Positions 10,261-21,287 of a stretch of DNA of 34,546 nucleotides are shown here, in pieces. The stretch lies in contig CANBWJ010000003.1 in assembly GCA_947373115.1 (NCBI GenBank), positions 1 through 34,546 on the forward strand, read 5' to 3'. The DNA is from Opitutia bacterium (lineage in GTDB: Bacteria; Verrucomicrobiota; Verrucomicrobiia; Opitutales; UBA953). Under the pieces are notes generated by a model that searched no databases, was not told the origin of the DNA, and saw only the letters and a program-made list of their open reading frames with translations. How positions within the stretch are numbered: the first letter of the stretch is position 1; every line of letters starts with the position of its first letter. Position numbers and translations under genes: made by a program.

Positions 10261-12189
10261 ATGAAACTTGATTCTAAAATTCCTGCCGGTCCGGTGGCGG
10301 ACAAGTGGAGCAACCACAAAGCCAAGATGCGCCTGGTGAATCCGGCTAACCGCCGGAAATACCACGTCATCGTGGTCGGTTCGGGCTTAGCGGGTTCCGC
10401 TGCGGCGGCCTCGTTTGCGGAGATGGGTTACGAAGTTTCTTGTTTCTGCTATCAAGACAGCCCTCGTCGCGCGCACTCGATTGCCGCTCAGGGCGGGATC
10501 AATGCGGCGAAGAATTATCAAAACGATGGCGACAGCATTCGTCGTTTGTTCCTCGATACGATTAAGGGTGGCGACTACCGTGCGCGTGAAGCGAACGTTT
10601 ATCGTTTAGCTCAAGTCTCGACCTCAATCATCGATCAATGTGTCGCTCAAGGTGTGCCTTTCGCCCGTGAATACGGGGGTTTATTGGCCAATCGCTCATT
10701 CGGCGGCGCTCAAGTTTCGCGCACATTTTATGCCCGCGGTCAGACTGGTCAGCAGTTGTTGCTCGGTGCGTACTCGGCCCTCTCCCGTCAGATTGGTGCT
10801 GGCACGGTGAAGATGTACACTCGCCATGAAATGTTGGATCTCGTCTTAGTGGGCGGACAGGCCAAGGGCATTGTCACGCGCGATTTAGTTACCGGTGAAA
10901 TCCAGGCGTGGGCCTCGGACGTCGTTGTTCTTTGCACCGGTGGTTATGGCAATGTTTTCTACCTCTCGACGAATGCACAGGGCTGTAATGTGACTGCTAC
11001 CTACCGGGCGCACCGCCGCGGTGCTGGCTTTGCGAATCCTTGTTACACGCAAATTCACCCCACCTGCATTCCAGTCCACGGCGAAGATCAGTCGAAGCTC
11101 ACTCTGATGTCTGAGTCGCTCCGCAACGACGGACGTGTTTGGGTGCCGAAAGATAAGGCCGATTGCACGAAGCCCGCTTCGGAAATTCCTGAAGACCGTC
11201 GCGATTATTTTCTCGAACGTAAGTACCCGAGCTACGGCAATCTCGCTCCGCGCGACATTGCTTCGCGGGCGGCGAAAGAAGTTTGCGACGAGGGTCGCGG
11301 TGTCGGCCAAGTGGTCGACGGCAAGCGCTTGGGTGTTTACCTGGATTTCTCCGCGGCGATTAAGCGCCTCGGTGAGCCCGCGATTCGCGAGCGCTACGGC
11401 AACCTCTTTGATATGTATGAAAATATCACGGGAGAAAATGCGTACCATCAGCCGATGCGCATTTTTCCGGCGGTGCACTACACCATGGGCGGGCTTTGGG
11501 TGGATTATAATTTGCAGTCCAACATCCCCGGTTTGTTTGTCGGCGGTGAAGCGAATTTCTCGGACCACGGCGCCAACCGCCTCGGTGCCTCCGCACTGAT
11601 GCAAGGCCTGGCTGATGGTTATTTCGTGCTACCTTACACCGTAACGGATTACTTGGCAGGCGTCGGTTTAACCGGTCGCCCCTCGGTGGAAGCGCCTGAA
11701 TTCAAGGCTGCCGTGAAAGAAGTGCAGGACCGTACGCAGTGGTTCTTGAACAACAAGGGTAACCGTTCTGCCCGCAGCTATCACAAGGCTTTAGGCAAAA
11801 TCGTCTGGGAGAAGTGTGGCATGGCTCGCGACAAAGCAGGATTGGAAGGCGCCATTCGCGACCTCCAGGCGTTGCGTGCGGATTTCTGGAAGAACATTCT
11901 CGTCGTTGGCTCGGGCGATCAATTGGCGCCGGAGCTCGAGCGTGCGGGTCGCGTGGCCGACTTCCTCGATTTTGGTATCATGATGTGTCTCGATGCCTTG
12001 CATCGGGATGAATCGTGCGGTGGACACTTCCGCACGGAGTATCAAGACGGGGGCGAAGCGCAGCGTAACGACGACAAGTATGCCCACGTGGCCGTCTGGG
12101 CGTGGCAGGGCGATGGACAATTGCCTGTGCGACACACCGAACCCCTCGTTTACGAGGACGTCCAATTCACCACTCGCTCCTACAAATAA
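10261..12189 (+). CDS. sdhA: Succinate dehydrogenase/fumarate reductase flavoprotein subunit
   Basis: [79 protein letters not shown]. Confidence 0.98.
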   Translation: MKLDSKIPAGPVADKWSNHKAKMRLVNPANRRKYHVIVVGSGLAGSAAAASFAEMGYEVSCFCYQDSPRRAHSIAAQGGINAAKNYQNDGDSIRRLFLDTIKGGDYRAREANVYRLAQVSTSIIDQCVAQGVPFAREYGGLLANRSFGGAQVSRTFYARGQTGQQLLLGAYSALSRQIGAGTVKMYTRHEMLDLVLVGGQAKGIVTRDLVTGEIQAWASDVVVLCTGGYGNVFYLSTNAQGCNVTATYRAHRRGAGFANPCYTQIHPTCIPVHGEDQSKLTLMSESLRNDGRVWVPKDKADCTKPASEIPEDRRDYFLERKYPSYGNLAPRDIASRAAKEVCDEGRGVGQVVDGKRLGVYLDFSAAIKRLGEPAIRERYGNLFDMYENITGENAYHQPMRIFPAVHYTMGGLWVDYNLQSNIPGLFVGGEANFSDHGANRLGASALMQGLADGYFVLPYTVTDYLAGVGLTGRPSVEAPEFKAAVKEVQDRTQWFLNNKGNRSARSYHKALGKIVWEKCGMARDKAGLEGAIRDLQALRADFWKNILVVGSGDQLAPELERAGRVADFLDFGIMMCLDALHRDESCGGHFRTEYQDGGEAQRNDDKYAHVAVWAWQGDGQLPVRHTEPLVYEDVQFTTRSYK

Positions 12190-12193
12190 TTTT

Positions 12194-13018
12194 ATGGTCA
12201 AGGAACACGATAATTTAGATTCACACGGCGAGCAGACGCTTTCATTGCGCCTGCGCGTTTGGCGTCAGAGCCGCGGCGCGGCTGGCCATTTTGAAGACCA
12301 CGCCTTGGCGGCCGTGCCGACCTCGGCCTCGTTCTTGGAGATGATGGACATGCTCAACGAGCAGTTGATTAAGGAAGGTAAGGACACTTTTGCTTTTGAT
12401 CACGACTGTCGCGAAGGCATTTGCGGTATGTGCTCGATGACGATTAACGGCATGCCGCACGGCCCATTGCCAGGTGTGACCACCTGTCAGTTGCACATGC
12501 GTAATTTCCGCGATGGTGAGATGATCACCGTCGAGCCTTGGCGCGCGAAAGCTTTCCCCGTCATTAAAGATTTAGCGGTGAATCGTTCGGCTTTTGATAA
12601 GGTTATTCAAGCGGGCGGATTCATCACCGTGCGCACCGGTTCGGCAACGGAAGCCAACAACACCTTGATTCCTAAGTCGGTGGCTGATGAGGCTATGGAC
12701 GCGGCCGAGTGTATTGGCTGCGGGGCTTGTGTGGCTTCCTGTAAGAATGGATCGGCAATGCTCTTCGTCGGCGCGAAGATTAATCACCTCAATATTTTAC
12801 CACAGGGTCAGCCCGAGCGTGAACGTCGCACCTTGGCGATGGTCAAGACGATGGATGATGCGGGCTTTGGCAATTGCACGAACTACGGCGAGTGCCAGGC
12901 GCACTGTCCGAAAAGCATTACGCTGGATGTGATTGCGAAACTGAATCGCGATTACCTCCGTGCCCGCGTGAAGGAGTTCTTCTCTTCGACCGGTAAGCCT
13001 CGCAAGGGCGGCGACTAA
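12194..13018 (+). CDS. sdhB: Succinate dehydrogenase/fumarate reductase iron-sulfur subunit
   Basis: DCREGICGMCSMTINGMPHG [2Fe-2S] and CIGCGACVASC plus CTNYGECQAHCPKSI cluster motifs. ATG at 12194 rather than 11993. Confidence 0.97.
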   Translation: MVKEHDNLDSHGEQTLSLRLRVWRQSRGAAGHFEDHALAAVPTSASFLEMMDMLNEQLIKEGKDTFAFDHDCREGICGMCSMTINGMPHGPLPGVTTCQLHMRNFRDGEMITVEPWRAKAFPVIKDLAVNRSAFDKVIQAGGFITVRTGSATEANNTLIPKSVADEAMDAAECIGCGACVASCKNGSAMLFVGAKINHLNILPQGQPERERRTLAMVKTMDDAGFGNCTNYGECQAHCPKSITLDVIAKLNRDYLRARVKEFFSSTGKPRKGGD

Positions 13019-14802
13019 GTTAAGTGCAACTCGCGTACGCTTTCTTCGAGTCCGCCCACGCGGGCTCGTTGGAGCCACGCCTTGCGGTAACGGACTTCGA
13101 GTGCGGCGGCTTGAGTGGGCGTGATCGGGTGGCCTTGGGCTTTGAGTAAGCCGGCCAGCGCACAGTCGATGCCGACCAATAATTCCTCACGCACGATTTC
13201 GTGACCGATGCATTCGGCCAGAGGTTTGATAACCGTAAGGTGTTCGATGGATTGTTTAATTTCTAGGTCGGACACCCCAGCGCGTGCGACCGCGAGTTGC
13301 TCTTTATTCGCCACGAGAAACTCCCAGGTTAAACTTTTATTCCGAATTGATTTAGCGATGCATTCATCAAGTTGACCGAGGTGCTTGAGAACCTGGGTGG
13401 TCGCTTGAGCATCGGCGGGGGAGAGTCCGCCAAAAATTTGACACGCTTTTTCGGCATCATCTTTTTGATTAGCGGCGAAGCACCAAGCTTGGGCGAGTCC
13501 GCTGGCGAGTGGCAGCCAAGTGGTGGGCCACGGCTGGTGGTTGCCGTTGTCGCCCCATGAAGTGATGAGCACGCCGCGCGCTTCATGTTTAATGGCCGCA
13601 GCGATTGCCTCGGATTGATTGGTGAGCGCGTTGGTGAGTCGGCCGGTGAAGCTTTGCCAAGTGCTTGTGCCAGGCGCGATGAGGAAGTCGCGTTGCAATT
13701 CATGGAGTCGACCCGCCTGCGTATTGAATGGATGACCGGCATCGTAGCCCCAGACAACTGGGATGGCAGGGGTGGGGGCTTCGGCGGCGAGTTTGAGGTC
13801 CTCTAATAAGATGTCGCCCCAGAATTGTGGCGTGCGACCGCGGGCACTCGCGAGTGCACAAATCTTTTTCAGGTGTGCGAGGTAGACGGCGTGCTTGCCG
13901 TTTTTTTCGACGGACGATTTACTAAAACCTTGGCCCAGCTCCCAGGGCTCATCGCCGCCGATATTGACTTGGGTGCTGCGGAAGTGGGGCAGGTAGGAGT
14001 CGAGCAGGTTAGCGATAAAATCGAGAGAGGCTTGATCGGGTTTTAGGGTCGCTGGCGTGGGTTTAAACTGACCTGTGAGCGGGTGGATCCAGCCCTCGGG
14101 GCATTCGGCCAGGCCTTGGTAGCGCGGATGTTTGAGCCAGCGCTCCATGTGGCCAAACGTGTTGAGGTTGGGCACGAGTTCGATGCCGTGGTTAAGGCAT
14201 TCGCGATCCAGTTGTTCGATTTCGGCCGGTGTTAGAGGCGAGGCGTTTTGCCAAACCTCATCGTGTCCGCTGAAGGCAAAGGTGTGCTCGATATAAAGTT
14301 GGAGCTGATTGACGCGTAGGCGGCAGAGCGTCCGCACGAGTTGACGTAGTTCATTTTGCGTCGGCACTTTGCAGCGTGAGACATCGAGCATGAAGCCGCG
14401 CACGACGAGATCGGGGCTGTCTAAGATTTCTAGCTGTGGTAGTTCTTGCGGATTTTGTTCGTGGATCTGGCGGAGAGTCTGACAGCCATACAGCACGCCT
14501 GCGGCATCGCTGGCTTGCAGGTGAATGCCCCCAGAAGCGATTTCGAGGTAGTAGGACTCGGGGGCGAGTTTAGGGGCACGCTCGATGCGACACGCGCTAC
14601 GCTTGGAATCGTCGAGGGCGGCCTGGGCTTCGACGATGGTTTGAGGCAGCGTTTTAAGAAATATGCCGGTCGGGTGGGGGGCGGCCGGGGCGGGTAGGAA
14701 GCCACCACGCAAATTCAACTCCCGGGGTCGGGGGAAGAGTTGTGGAAGCTGGGCCCGCATGGGTTGAAGGGTTAACTCGCCCGGCCTTACGGGCAAGCCC
14801 AC
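13015..14802 (-). CDS. Glycoside hydrolase family 20-like (beta-N-acetylhexosaminidase-like) protein
   Basis: PDLVVRGFMLDVSRCKVPTQNELRQLVRTLCRLRVNQLQLYIEHTF and STQVNIGGDEPWELG (D-E catalytic pair-like). GTG start at 14802 or, more plausibly, ATG at 14760. Confidence 0.8.
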   Translation of the reverse strand: MGLPVRPGELTLQPMRAQLPQLFPRPRELNLRGGFLPAPAAPHPTGIFLKTLPQTIVEAQAALDDSKRSACRIERAPKLAPESYYLEIASGGIHLQASDAAGVLYGCQTLRQIHEQNPQELPQLEILDSPDLVVRGFMLDVSRCKVPTQNELRQLVRTLCRLRVNQLQLYIEHTFAFSGHDEVWQNASPLTPAEIEQLDRECLNHGIELVPNLNTFGHMERWLKHPRYQGLAECPEGWIHPLTGQFKPTPATLKPDQASLDFIANLLDSYLPHFRSTQVNIGGDEPWELGQGFSKSSVEKNGKHAVYLAHLKKICALASARGRTPQFWGDILLEDLKLAAEAPTPAIPVVWGYDAGHPFNTQAGRLHELQRDFLIAPGTSTWQSFTGRLTNALTNQSEAIAAAIKHEARGVLITSWGDNGNHQPWPTTWLPLASGLAQAWCFAANQKDDAEKACQIFGGLSPADAQATTQVLKHLGQLDECIAKSIRNKSLTWEFLVANKEQLAVARAGVSDLEIKQSIEHLTVIKPLAECIGHEIVREELLVGIDCALAGLLKAQGHPITPTQAAALEVRYRKAWLQRARVGGLEESVRELHLT

Positions 14803-14842
14803 AGCGGTTGGGGTGATAAAAAGGGGGAAATATGACAGTTTT

Positions 14843-14911
14843 AACGTATCTTTTTATCGAGATAAGTTGATAGATGTTTGCAAGCCCAAGGGAATGGCTT
14901 TTGTTAGGGCT
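14843..14911 (+). promoter_or_regulatory. Structured metK 5' leader with nested or competing hairpins (candidate cis-regulatory RNA)
   Basis: AACGTATCT/AGATAAGTT hairpin (one G.A mismatch) at 14843-14868, then AAGCC(14882-14886)/GGCTT(14896-14900) competing with AGCCC(14883-14887)/GGGCT(14907-14911) just before the ATG at 14917. Confidence 0.4.
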
Positions 14912-14916
14912 CACTT

Positions 14917-16098
14917 ATGGCACGTCGAGACACTTATACGTTTTCCTCCGAGTCGGTGGGCGAAGGCCACCCCGACAAGGTAGCAGATTCAATTTCCGAC
15001 TCGGTGTTGGATGCCTGCTTAGCGCAGGATCGTTTCTCGCGCGTGGCGTGTGAGACCTTGGTGAAGAGCAATCACGTGGTCATTGCCGGTGAATTGACGA
15101 CCAAGGCAAAAGTGAATTTTGAAGAAGTTGTCCGCGCCGCCATTCGCGAAATCGGTTACGTCAATGACGACGATGTTTTTCATGCGGACAAAATTTTCGT
15201 CACCAATTTATTGACGAAGCAGTCCCCTGACATTGCTCAGGGAGTGGATGAGCGTAAGGCTGAGGGCAAGAAGCATGCGAAGATGGGTGCCGGTGATCAA
15301 GGCATCATGTTTGGCTATGCGTCGACCGAGACGGACGAATTAATGCCGGCGCCGGTCATGTTTGCTCACCGCTTGAATCGTGAGTTGGCGCGTTTGCGTA
15401 AATCGAAGGCTCGCGGCACCGAGTGGTTACGTCCTGATTGTAAGTCACAAGTTGCAGTCCGCTATGTAGACGGTGTGCCCGTAGCGATTGAGAATGTGGT
15501 TATCTCGACGCAGCACACGGAAGATGTTTCGCACCGCCAAATCGAGAAATTCTGCGTCGAGCAAGTGATTCGCAAGGTTCTGCCCAAGGCACTTTTAAAT
15601 AAGAAAACGGAGTTTTTAATTAACCCTACTGGCCGCTTCGTCATTGGTGGCCCGCAAGGGGATTGTGGTTTAACTGGACGGAAAATCATCGTCGATTCTT
15701 ACGGCGGCATGGGCCGTCACGGCGGTGGCGCTTTCTCGGGCAAGGATCCGACGAAGGTCGACCGTTCGGCTGCCTACATGGCACGATGGGTCGCGAAGCA
15801 CATCGTGGCATCGGGCGCCGCAGAACGTTGCGAGTTACAAGCCGCGTATGCGATTGGTCACCCCGAGCCCACGAGTCTGCACTTAAATACGTTTGGTACG
15901 GGCACGTTGTCTGATGCCGATATTTTGGCTGCGGTCCAAAAAGTATTTTTATTTAACCCCGCTGAAATCATTCGTCAGCTCGATCTTCGCCGTCCGATCT
16001 ACCGTGCGAGCACGCACTACGGTCACTTCGGCAAGAAAGGCTTACCTTGGGAGACCACTTCCAAATTAGCCGCCTTCAAAAAAGCCCTCCTTTCCTAA
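14917..16098 (+). CDS. metK: S-adenosylmethionine synthetase
   Basis: [64 protein letters not shown]. Confidence 0.99.
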   Translation: MARRDTYTFSSESVGEGHPDKVADSISDSVLDACLAQDRFSRVACETLVKSNHVVIAGELTTKAKVNFEEVVRAAIREIGYVNDDDVFHADKIFVTNLLTKQSPDIAQGVDERKAEGKKHAKMGAGDQGIMFGYASTETDELMPAPVMFAHRLNRELARLRKSKARGTEWLRPDCKSQVAVRYVDGVPVAIENVVISTQHTEDVSHRQIEKFCVEQVIRKVLPKALLNKKTEFLINPTGRFVIGGPQGDCGLTGRKIIVDSYGGMGRHGGGAFSGKDPTKVDRSAAYMARWVAKHIVASGAAERCELQAAYAIGHPEPTSLHLNTFGTGTLSDADILAAVQKVFLFNPAEIIRQLDLRRPIYRASTHYGHFGKKGLPWETTSKLAAFKKALLS

Positions 16099-16102
16099 AA
16101 TT

Positions 16103-17542
16103 ATGTACTCACCTAAAATTCAACGGGCTTCCGCAAAGAAGTCTGATTTCAAAGTCGCCGACCTCAGCTTAGCTGAGTGGGGCCGCAAGGAGCTACAAGT
16201 CGCCGAGCATGAGATGCCGGGGCTCATGGCACTCCGTGCTAAGTACGCGAAGAAGCAGCCTTTAAAGGGCGTGCGCATCACTGGTTCGTTGCACATGACG
16301 ATTCAGACGGCGGTCTTGATTGAAACCCTCGGTGCCCTCGGTGCCGACGTCCGCTGGGCCTCGTGCAATATTTTCTCAACCCAGGATCATGCCGCTGCCG
16401 CCATTGCGAAAGCTGGATACCCTGTCTTCGCCTGGAAGGGTGAGACGCTCGAAGAATATTGGGAATGCACGATGCAGGCGCTGACTTGGCCTAATGGTTC
16501 GGGCCCTGAACTCATCGTGGATGACGGTGGCGACGCCACTTTGCTAATTCACAAAGGTTATGAATTAGAAAACGGTTCGAAGTGGGTGAACACCCCTTCG
16601 GAGTCGGAAGAAGAGCAGATTATCAAAAACCTTCTCAAGAAAGTTGCGAAGGAGCGTCCCGGTCACTGGCATAAAGTCGTGAAGGATTGGAAGGGTGTTT
16701 CGGAAGAAACCACCACCGGCGTGAAGCGTCTCTACCGCATGTTGGAAGCGGGCGAACTTTTAGTGCCCACGGTTAACGTCAATGACACCGCTACGAAATC
16801 GAAGTTTGATAACTTGTACGGTTGCCGCGAATCGTTGGTTGATGGTATTAAGCGTGCCACCGACGTGATGGTTGCCGGTAAGGTTGCCCTTGTGATGGGT
16901 TACGGCGACGTCGGTAAGGGTTCCGCGCAATCGTTGCGTGGCCTCGGTGCGACGGTGCAGATTGCGGAAGTCGATCCTATCTGTGCGTTGCAAGCGGCGA
17001 TGGAAGGTTACCGTGTGGTGCGCGTTGAAGATACTTTAGGCACGACCGACATTTACGTCACGGCAACTGGTAATCGCGACATCATCACCTTGGAGCACAT
17101 GCTCAAGATGAAGGATCAGGCGATTGTCTGTAACATTGGACACTTCGATAACGAAATCCAAGTTGTGCGTTTGAATAACCAAAAGGGCGTGAAGAAAGAT
17201 TCGATCAAGCCACAAGTGGATCGCTACACGCTGCCTAATGGCCGTCAGCTTTACATGTTGGCGGAAGGCCGTCTCGTGAACTTGGGTTGTGCCACCGGCC
17301 ACCCCAGCTACGTGATGTCGACCTCGTTCTCGAATCAAGTGTTGGCGCAACTACACCTCTGGGAAACGCGGGAGACCGCTAAGCCAGGCGTGGTCGTTCT
17401 GCCCAAGCACCTCGATGAAGAAGTGGCTCGTTTGCACCTCGAGAAATTGGGTGCACGACTTACCAAGCTTACCAAGCATCAAGCTGATTACATTGGCGTT
17501 AAGCAGTCGGGTCCATTCAAGCCTGACAACTACCGCTACTAA
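16103..17542 (+). CDS. ahcY: S-adenosylhomocysteine hydrolase (adenosylhomocysteinase)
   Basis: [54 protein letters not shown]-terminal FKPDNYRY. Confidence 0.99.
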   Translation: MYSPKIQRASAKKSDFKVADLSLAEWGRKELQVAEHEMPGLMALRAKYAKKQPLKGVRITGSLHMTIQTAVLIETLGALGADVRWASCNIFSTQDHAAAAIAKAGYPVFAWKGETLEEYWECTMQALTWPNGSGPELIVDDGGDATLLIHKGYELENGSKWVNTPSESEEEQIIKNLLKKVAKERPGHWHKVVKDWKGVSEETTTGVKRLYRMLEAGELLVPTVNVNDTATKSKFDNLYGCRESLVDGIKRATDVMVAGKVALVMGYGDVGKGSAQSLRGLGATVQIAEVDPICALQAAMEGYRVVRVEDTLGTTDIYVTATGNRDIITLEHMLKMKDQAIVCNIGHFDNEIQVVRLNNQKGVKKDSIKPQVDRYTLPNGRQLYMLAEGRLVNLGCATGHPSYVMSTSFSNQVLAQLHLWETRETAKPGVVVLPKHLDEEVARLHLEKLGARLTKLTKHQADYIGVKQSGPFKPDNYRY

Positions 17543-17563
17543 GCGAAAAGATTAATGAAAGAC

Positions 17564-17600
17564 TAAGGGCGAATCGCGAAAGTGTTTCGCCCTTATTTTT
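17564..17600 (+). terminator. Rho-independent terminator after metK-ahcY
   Basis: TAAGGGCGAA-TCGCGAAAGTGT-TTCGCCCTTA (10-bp stem) followed by TTTTT. The right arm touches the stop codon of the convergent gene. Confidence 0.85.
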
Positions 17601-18681
17601 GCGGCAGCGACTTCTGGGCGGCCCACCATTTGAGTGCGCCAATCTCGCCCTCTTGCTGAACGCGTTGGGTGTATTGATTCAGTTCCTCGGGCGTCATCGA
17701 TTCAATTGGGTAGGCCTGTAGAGAATTAAGTAGCCCGTTGATTTCTTGGCCCTTGCTGGCGAGTTCATCGAGACGGCTCTGCACGGTTTCATTGTTCGTT
17801 CCGATTGGGGTTGTTGGATCGAGTGATTCGAGGGTGCGACGTTCAATGGCCTGACCGACGAGAGCGTTAAGCAGGGCAGGGTTCACTTGATTTTGGATGT
17901 GTTGTCCGAGGGTGATTTCCATTTGCACCGTTGGTTCAGCTGCATCGATGTCACCTTGCTGAATGAACTGATTGCGGAGTTCGCTGAGGTTGTCCGAAAC
18001 GTTTTGCAATGAAGCGAGCGAGCGAATGCGGTCCTCATTGAAGGCGAAGAGGGCGGCGATTTTAGATTCGATGGGCGTGTAGCCTGCGGACAAGTAGGCC
18101 GATTCGGTATTTTGAAAGAGGGCTGCCGAAAAATCAGGCAAAGTTCCGTTGCTGAGGTTGGCGGAGAGCCCTTCGGCGGCATTAGCGTAGTCGCCTTGAG
18201 TGAAGGCGTGATCGGCCTGCAAGTAATTGCCGAGCGGATTATCAGGCGAAAGTTTTTTGAAGGCTTCAATGCCTTGGCGGCGTTCTTCAATGGTCGGTGC
18301 GCGCAGTGCAGCTTCGAGTTGGACGGCGGGATTGTCTGCAAAGATTTTTACGGCTTCTTTTAAGTAAGCGGGGTCTTGGCTTAAGCGATAAGCAGCGAGA
18401 AGAGAGTCGGCGCCACGGTTTTTTTCTTTGAGAAACAACTCAATTTTGTCGGCCGATAATTTGGGTGCGCCCGATTTGGCAAATTGTGCGATAATCTCTT
18501 GAGGGGTTTTAGTGCTCTCGAGTGCGGCAACATTGACAAAGACGGGCTGGGCGGAGCGGGGTACGATGGTTTCGTATGCGGACGTGGTTAAGGCTGTGGG
18601 TTGGAAAGAGGCACGATTAAACCAGAGGGCGAGTCCTCCGAGGCCAATGAGCACGGCGCTAATTTTTGCCCATTTATTCAT
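17593..18681 (-). CDS. Hypothetical membrane-anchored protein, possibly helical-repeat/TPR-like
   Basis: 362-aa ORF with one N-terminal hydrophobic anchor (ISAVLIGLGGLALWF) and an alpha-helical repeat-like body. No family recognised. Confidence 0.75.
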   Translation of the reverse strand: MNKWAKISAVLIGLGGLALWFNRASFQPTALTTSAYETIVPRSAQPVFVNVAALESTKTPQEIIAQFAKSGAPKLSADKIELFLKEKNRGADSLLAAYRLSQDPAYLKEAVKIFADNPAVQLEAALRAPTIEERRQGIEAFKKLSPDNPLGNYLQADHAFTQGDYANAAEGLSANLSNGTLPDFSAALFQNTESAYLSAGYTPIESKIAALFAFNEDRIRSLASLQNVSDNLSELRNQFIQQGDIDAAEPTVQMEITLGQHIQNQVNPALLNALVGQAIERRTLESLDPTTPIGTNNETVQSRLDELASKGQEINGLLNSLQAYPIESMTPEELNQYTQRVQQEGEIGALKWWAAQKSLPQK

Positions 18682-18806
18682 GTTTAATGTTAAAGGCGGA
18701 CGCGGGAAAACGGCAACTGTGATTCTGGGTATTGGAATTCGCAGACATTTTAAGTTTCAGCCATTTTTGCCTTTCGCCCATTCCGATGGGCTGGCACGAT
18801 GCGGGT

Positions 18807-19799
18807 ATGTCTGAAGCCGTCATCACGTTGCGTGAAAGCAAAAATAGCCCATCGGGCAGTCGATTCCATTGCATCTGTGCATTGGGCGATGTGCAGACCA
18901 AGGCGGCCAAGAATGGCTCGAGTTATTACGAGTTCGTCATCGCTGATGCCTCGGACGATGCGAAGGTGCGCGTCTTTGGAGATTCGCCCGCGAAGGTGGC
19001 GCTGTTGACGGTTAAGCCAGGTTCGCCAGTTCGCGTTGGTGGCGTGATGGGCGACTTTAATGGACGCCCCGAGTTTCGTATCGAAACCTTGGCACCATTA
19101 ACTGACGCGGAGAAAGCGGACCCGCAGCTGATGGGTCGACTGACCCCGGTGTCGCAAAACGATCCAATCAAGATGCGCGCTGAGCTCAACGCGATTATCA
19201 AACGTATTCCGCATGAAGGCCTGCGTGGTACGGTAGAGTCAGTACTCGCTGAACAAGAAGAACGTTTTTTTGAAGCCGTGGCTGCGATGGGTATGCACCA
19301 CGCGTATCGACATGGTTTATTAGAACACACCTTGCGTATGGCGAAATGTGCAGAGGCCCTTTTGCCGCTCTACCCCAAGGTTGATGCCTCACTCGCGGTC
19401 GCTGGAACTGTTTTACACGATATTGGTAAGGTCCAGGAATACACGCGCTTAGAGCCAGGAATGGCGAAAGCCAGTTTTACGCGTGCAGGTAATTTACACG
19501 GTCACTTAGTACTCGGGGCCTTCCTTGTGCGTGAGCATGCCACGAAGATAGGCTTGGACGTTTCACTTCGTGAGCGCCTCGAGCACATTTTACTCAGTCA
19601 CCACACCATGCGAGAGTATGGTGCGTGCCAGACTCCTTCGACGCCTGAGGCAGTCTTTGTGGCGCGATTGGATGATATGGATGCGAAGCTTTCGGCGATT
19701 GAAGAAGAGTTGCGCAAAGCGGTTCCGGGCGTTGAGTTTGCGCCGCTGCGCGCGATTGATGGCCAACTCTTGTTAACGCCGCCCAAGACGGGTCGATAG
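18807..19799 (+). CDS. YhaM-like OB-fold plus HD-domain 3'-5' exoribonuclease/phosphohydrolase
   Basis: OB-like N-terminus ([21 protein letters not shown]) and HD motifs ([42 protein letters not shown]). Internal ATG at 18807 preferred. Confidence 0.82.
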   Translation: MSEAVITLRESKNSPSGSRFHCICALGDVQTKAAKNGSSYYEFVIADASDDAKVRVFGDSPAKVALLTVKPGSPVRVGGVMGDFNGRPEFRIETLAPLTDAEKADPQLMGRLTPVSQNDPIKMRAELNAIIKRIPHEGLRGTVESVLAEQEERFFEAVAAMGMHHAYRHGLLEHTLRMAKCAEALLPLYPKVDASLAVAGTVLHDIGKVQEYTRLEPGMAKASFTRAGNLHGHLVLGAFLVREHATKIGLDVSLRERLEHILLSHHTMREYGACQTPSTPEAVFVARLDDMDAKLSAIEEELRKAVPGVEFAPLRAIDGQLLLTPPKTGR

Positions 19800-19801
19800 G
19801 C

Positions 19802-20878
19802 ATGGACGTTGCCGAGTTGGATTTTGATCTGCCGCCGGAGCGGATTGCGGATCAACCGTCGGCGCGACGAGATGGCTCGCGATTGCTGGTAGTGCATCGT
19901 GCGACGAGAAAAATTGAACACCGATTATTTTCGGAGCTACCTGAAATTTTGCCCAAGGGAACGGCACTCTTTCGCAATAGTGTGCGTGTCTTAAAGGCGC
20001 GACTCTTTGGAGTGCGACCCACGGGCGGGAAGGTGGAGTGTCTGCTTTTACGTCCAACGAGTAATCCCAATGAGTGGCATTGTATGTTGCGGCCTGGTAA
20101 GCGGGCGGCAGATGCTGCGGGCTTTAGTGTGGCGGGTCACCATGCCGTGGTTGTGCAAGTCGGCGGTGCGGGCGATTACATCGTACGTTTTGATTTACCG
20201 ACGGGCCTGACAGTGGAGCAGCTTGCTGAGCAGCAGGGTGAATTGCCGTTGCCGCCGTATATCGTGGAGGCCCGTAAGCAACGCGGTGGCGTTTTGTTTG
20301 ATGATAATGAGCGCTATCAGACCGTTTATGCGGAGAAAGCGTCGACGCGTGCCGTGGCGGCGCCGACTGCGGGCCTGCATTTCACTCCCGAATTATTAAA
20401 GACCTTGGAGCAGGGCGGACACCCCGCATATAATTTAATCTTAGATGTCGGGGCCGGAACCTTTCAGCCCATTCAGGTAAAAAATCTAGAGGAGCACGTG
20501 ATGCATCGGGAGGCGTATACGATTCCCACTCAAACCCTGGCGGCATTGCGTGGGCACCGTCCCCGTCTGGCGGTTGGTACTACGACTTTACGATCCACGG
20601 AGGATTGCTGGCGCAGGTTTCCCGATTTTAAAAATCTCCCGTCTGGTGACTTCGTGTCGGAGTCGGGCATTTTCATTCGCCCGGGTGATACCGTGCATAG
20701 TTGCGAATACTTGCTTACCAATTTTCACTTACCTCGCTCAACGCTACTGTGCTTGGTCTCCGCTTTTTTAACCCCCGGTAGTACTGAAGGCCTTGCCTGG
20801 CTTAAGCAGATTTACGCCGAGGCTATCGAGAAAGAATACCGCTTCTTTAGCTACGGCGATGCCATGCTCATCCTTTAA
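19802..20878 (+). CDS. queA: S-adenosylmethionine:tRNA ribosyltransferase-isomerase
   Basis: [66 protein letters not shown]. Confidence 0.97.
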   Translation: MDVAELDFDLPPERIADQPSARRDGSRLLVVHRATRKIEHRLFSELPEILPKGTALFRNSVRVLKARLFGVRPTGGKVECLLLRPTSNPNEWHCMLRPGKRAADAAGFSVAGHHAVVVQVGGAGDYIVRFDLPTGLTVEQLAEQQGELPLPPYIVEARKQRGGVLFDDNERYQTVYAEKASTRAVAAPTAGLHFTPELLKTLEQGGHPAYNLILDVGAGTFQPIQVKNLEEHVMHREAYTIPTQTLAALRGHRPRLAVGTTTLRSTEDCWRRFPDFKNLPSGDFVSESGIFIRPGDTVHSCEYLLTNFHLPRSTLLCLVSAFLTPGSTEGLAWLKQIYAEAIEKEYRFFSYGDAMLIL

Positions 20879-20903
20879 GGAGATAGGTTTTTTAGTATGT
20901 GGT

Positions 20904-21281
20904 TTACCCAGAGGGGAACAGAACACCCCAAGGGATTACCATGGGGTAAAAGATCACGATGAGCAGGAATGATCCTGCGATACCCCAGTGAATTTCCTTT
21001 CGAGAATCGGCATTTCCGAGCCTCGGTGCAACATAGCAAACTAGCCAGACCGACTTATAGATGACTTGGAGAAGTAGAATGGGTGCAAAAAGAATGGGGT
21101 GAAATAGTCCTGCGATTGAGCACAGAAGAATGGCTGTCCATAGAGAGCCGGTGATGGTTCGCCAGCCAGCACTCTCGGGGAAGTGTCCCCTGGATATCGG
21201 CAACAATCCGGTCAGCGACCCTAGAGCTGCTGGAACAAGAATCGCGATATTAGCGATATAAGGAAGTAGCAGGAGGTTCAC
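20904..21281 (-). CDS. Hypothetical small membrane protein
   Basis: 125-aa ORF with about four hydrophobic segments. No family recognised. Confidence 0.6.
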   Translation of the reverse strand: MNLLLLPYIANIAILVPAALGSLTGLLPISRGHFPESAGWRTITGSLWTAILLCSIAGLFHPILFAPILLLQVIYKSVWLVCYVAPRLGNADSRKEIHWGIAGSFLLIVIFYPMVIPWGVLFPSG

Positions 21282-21287
21282 TGACTT

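Noticed and set aside
10885-11604. 239-aa antisense ORF within sdhA
   Set aside because: Shadow ORF opposite a well-conserved coding gene; no recognisable domain, and codon bias explains the open frame.
11993-12193. N-terminal extension of SdhB overlapping sdhA
   Set aside because: Out-of-frame read of the sdhA 3' end; SdhB similarity begins after the ATG at 12194.
14843-14875. H-type pseudoknot in the metK leader (loop TATC with GATA just 3' of the stem)
   Set aside because: The 3' arm follows the 9-bp stem with no linker, so it could not span the groove; geometrically implausible.
20867-20899. Terminator after queA (TCCT-TTA-AGGA then TTTTTT)
   Set aside because: Stem of only 4 bp, with a gap before the T-run; too weak to annotate.
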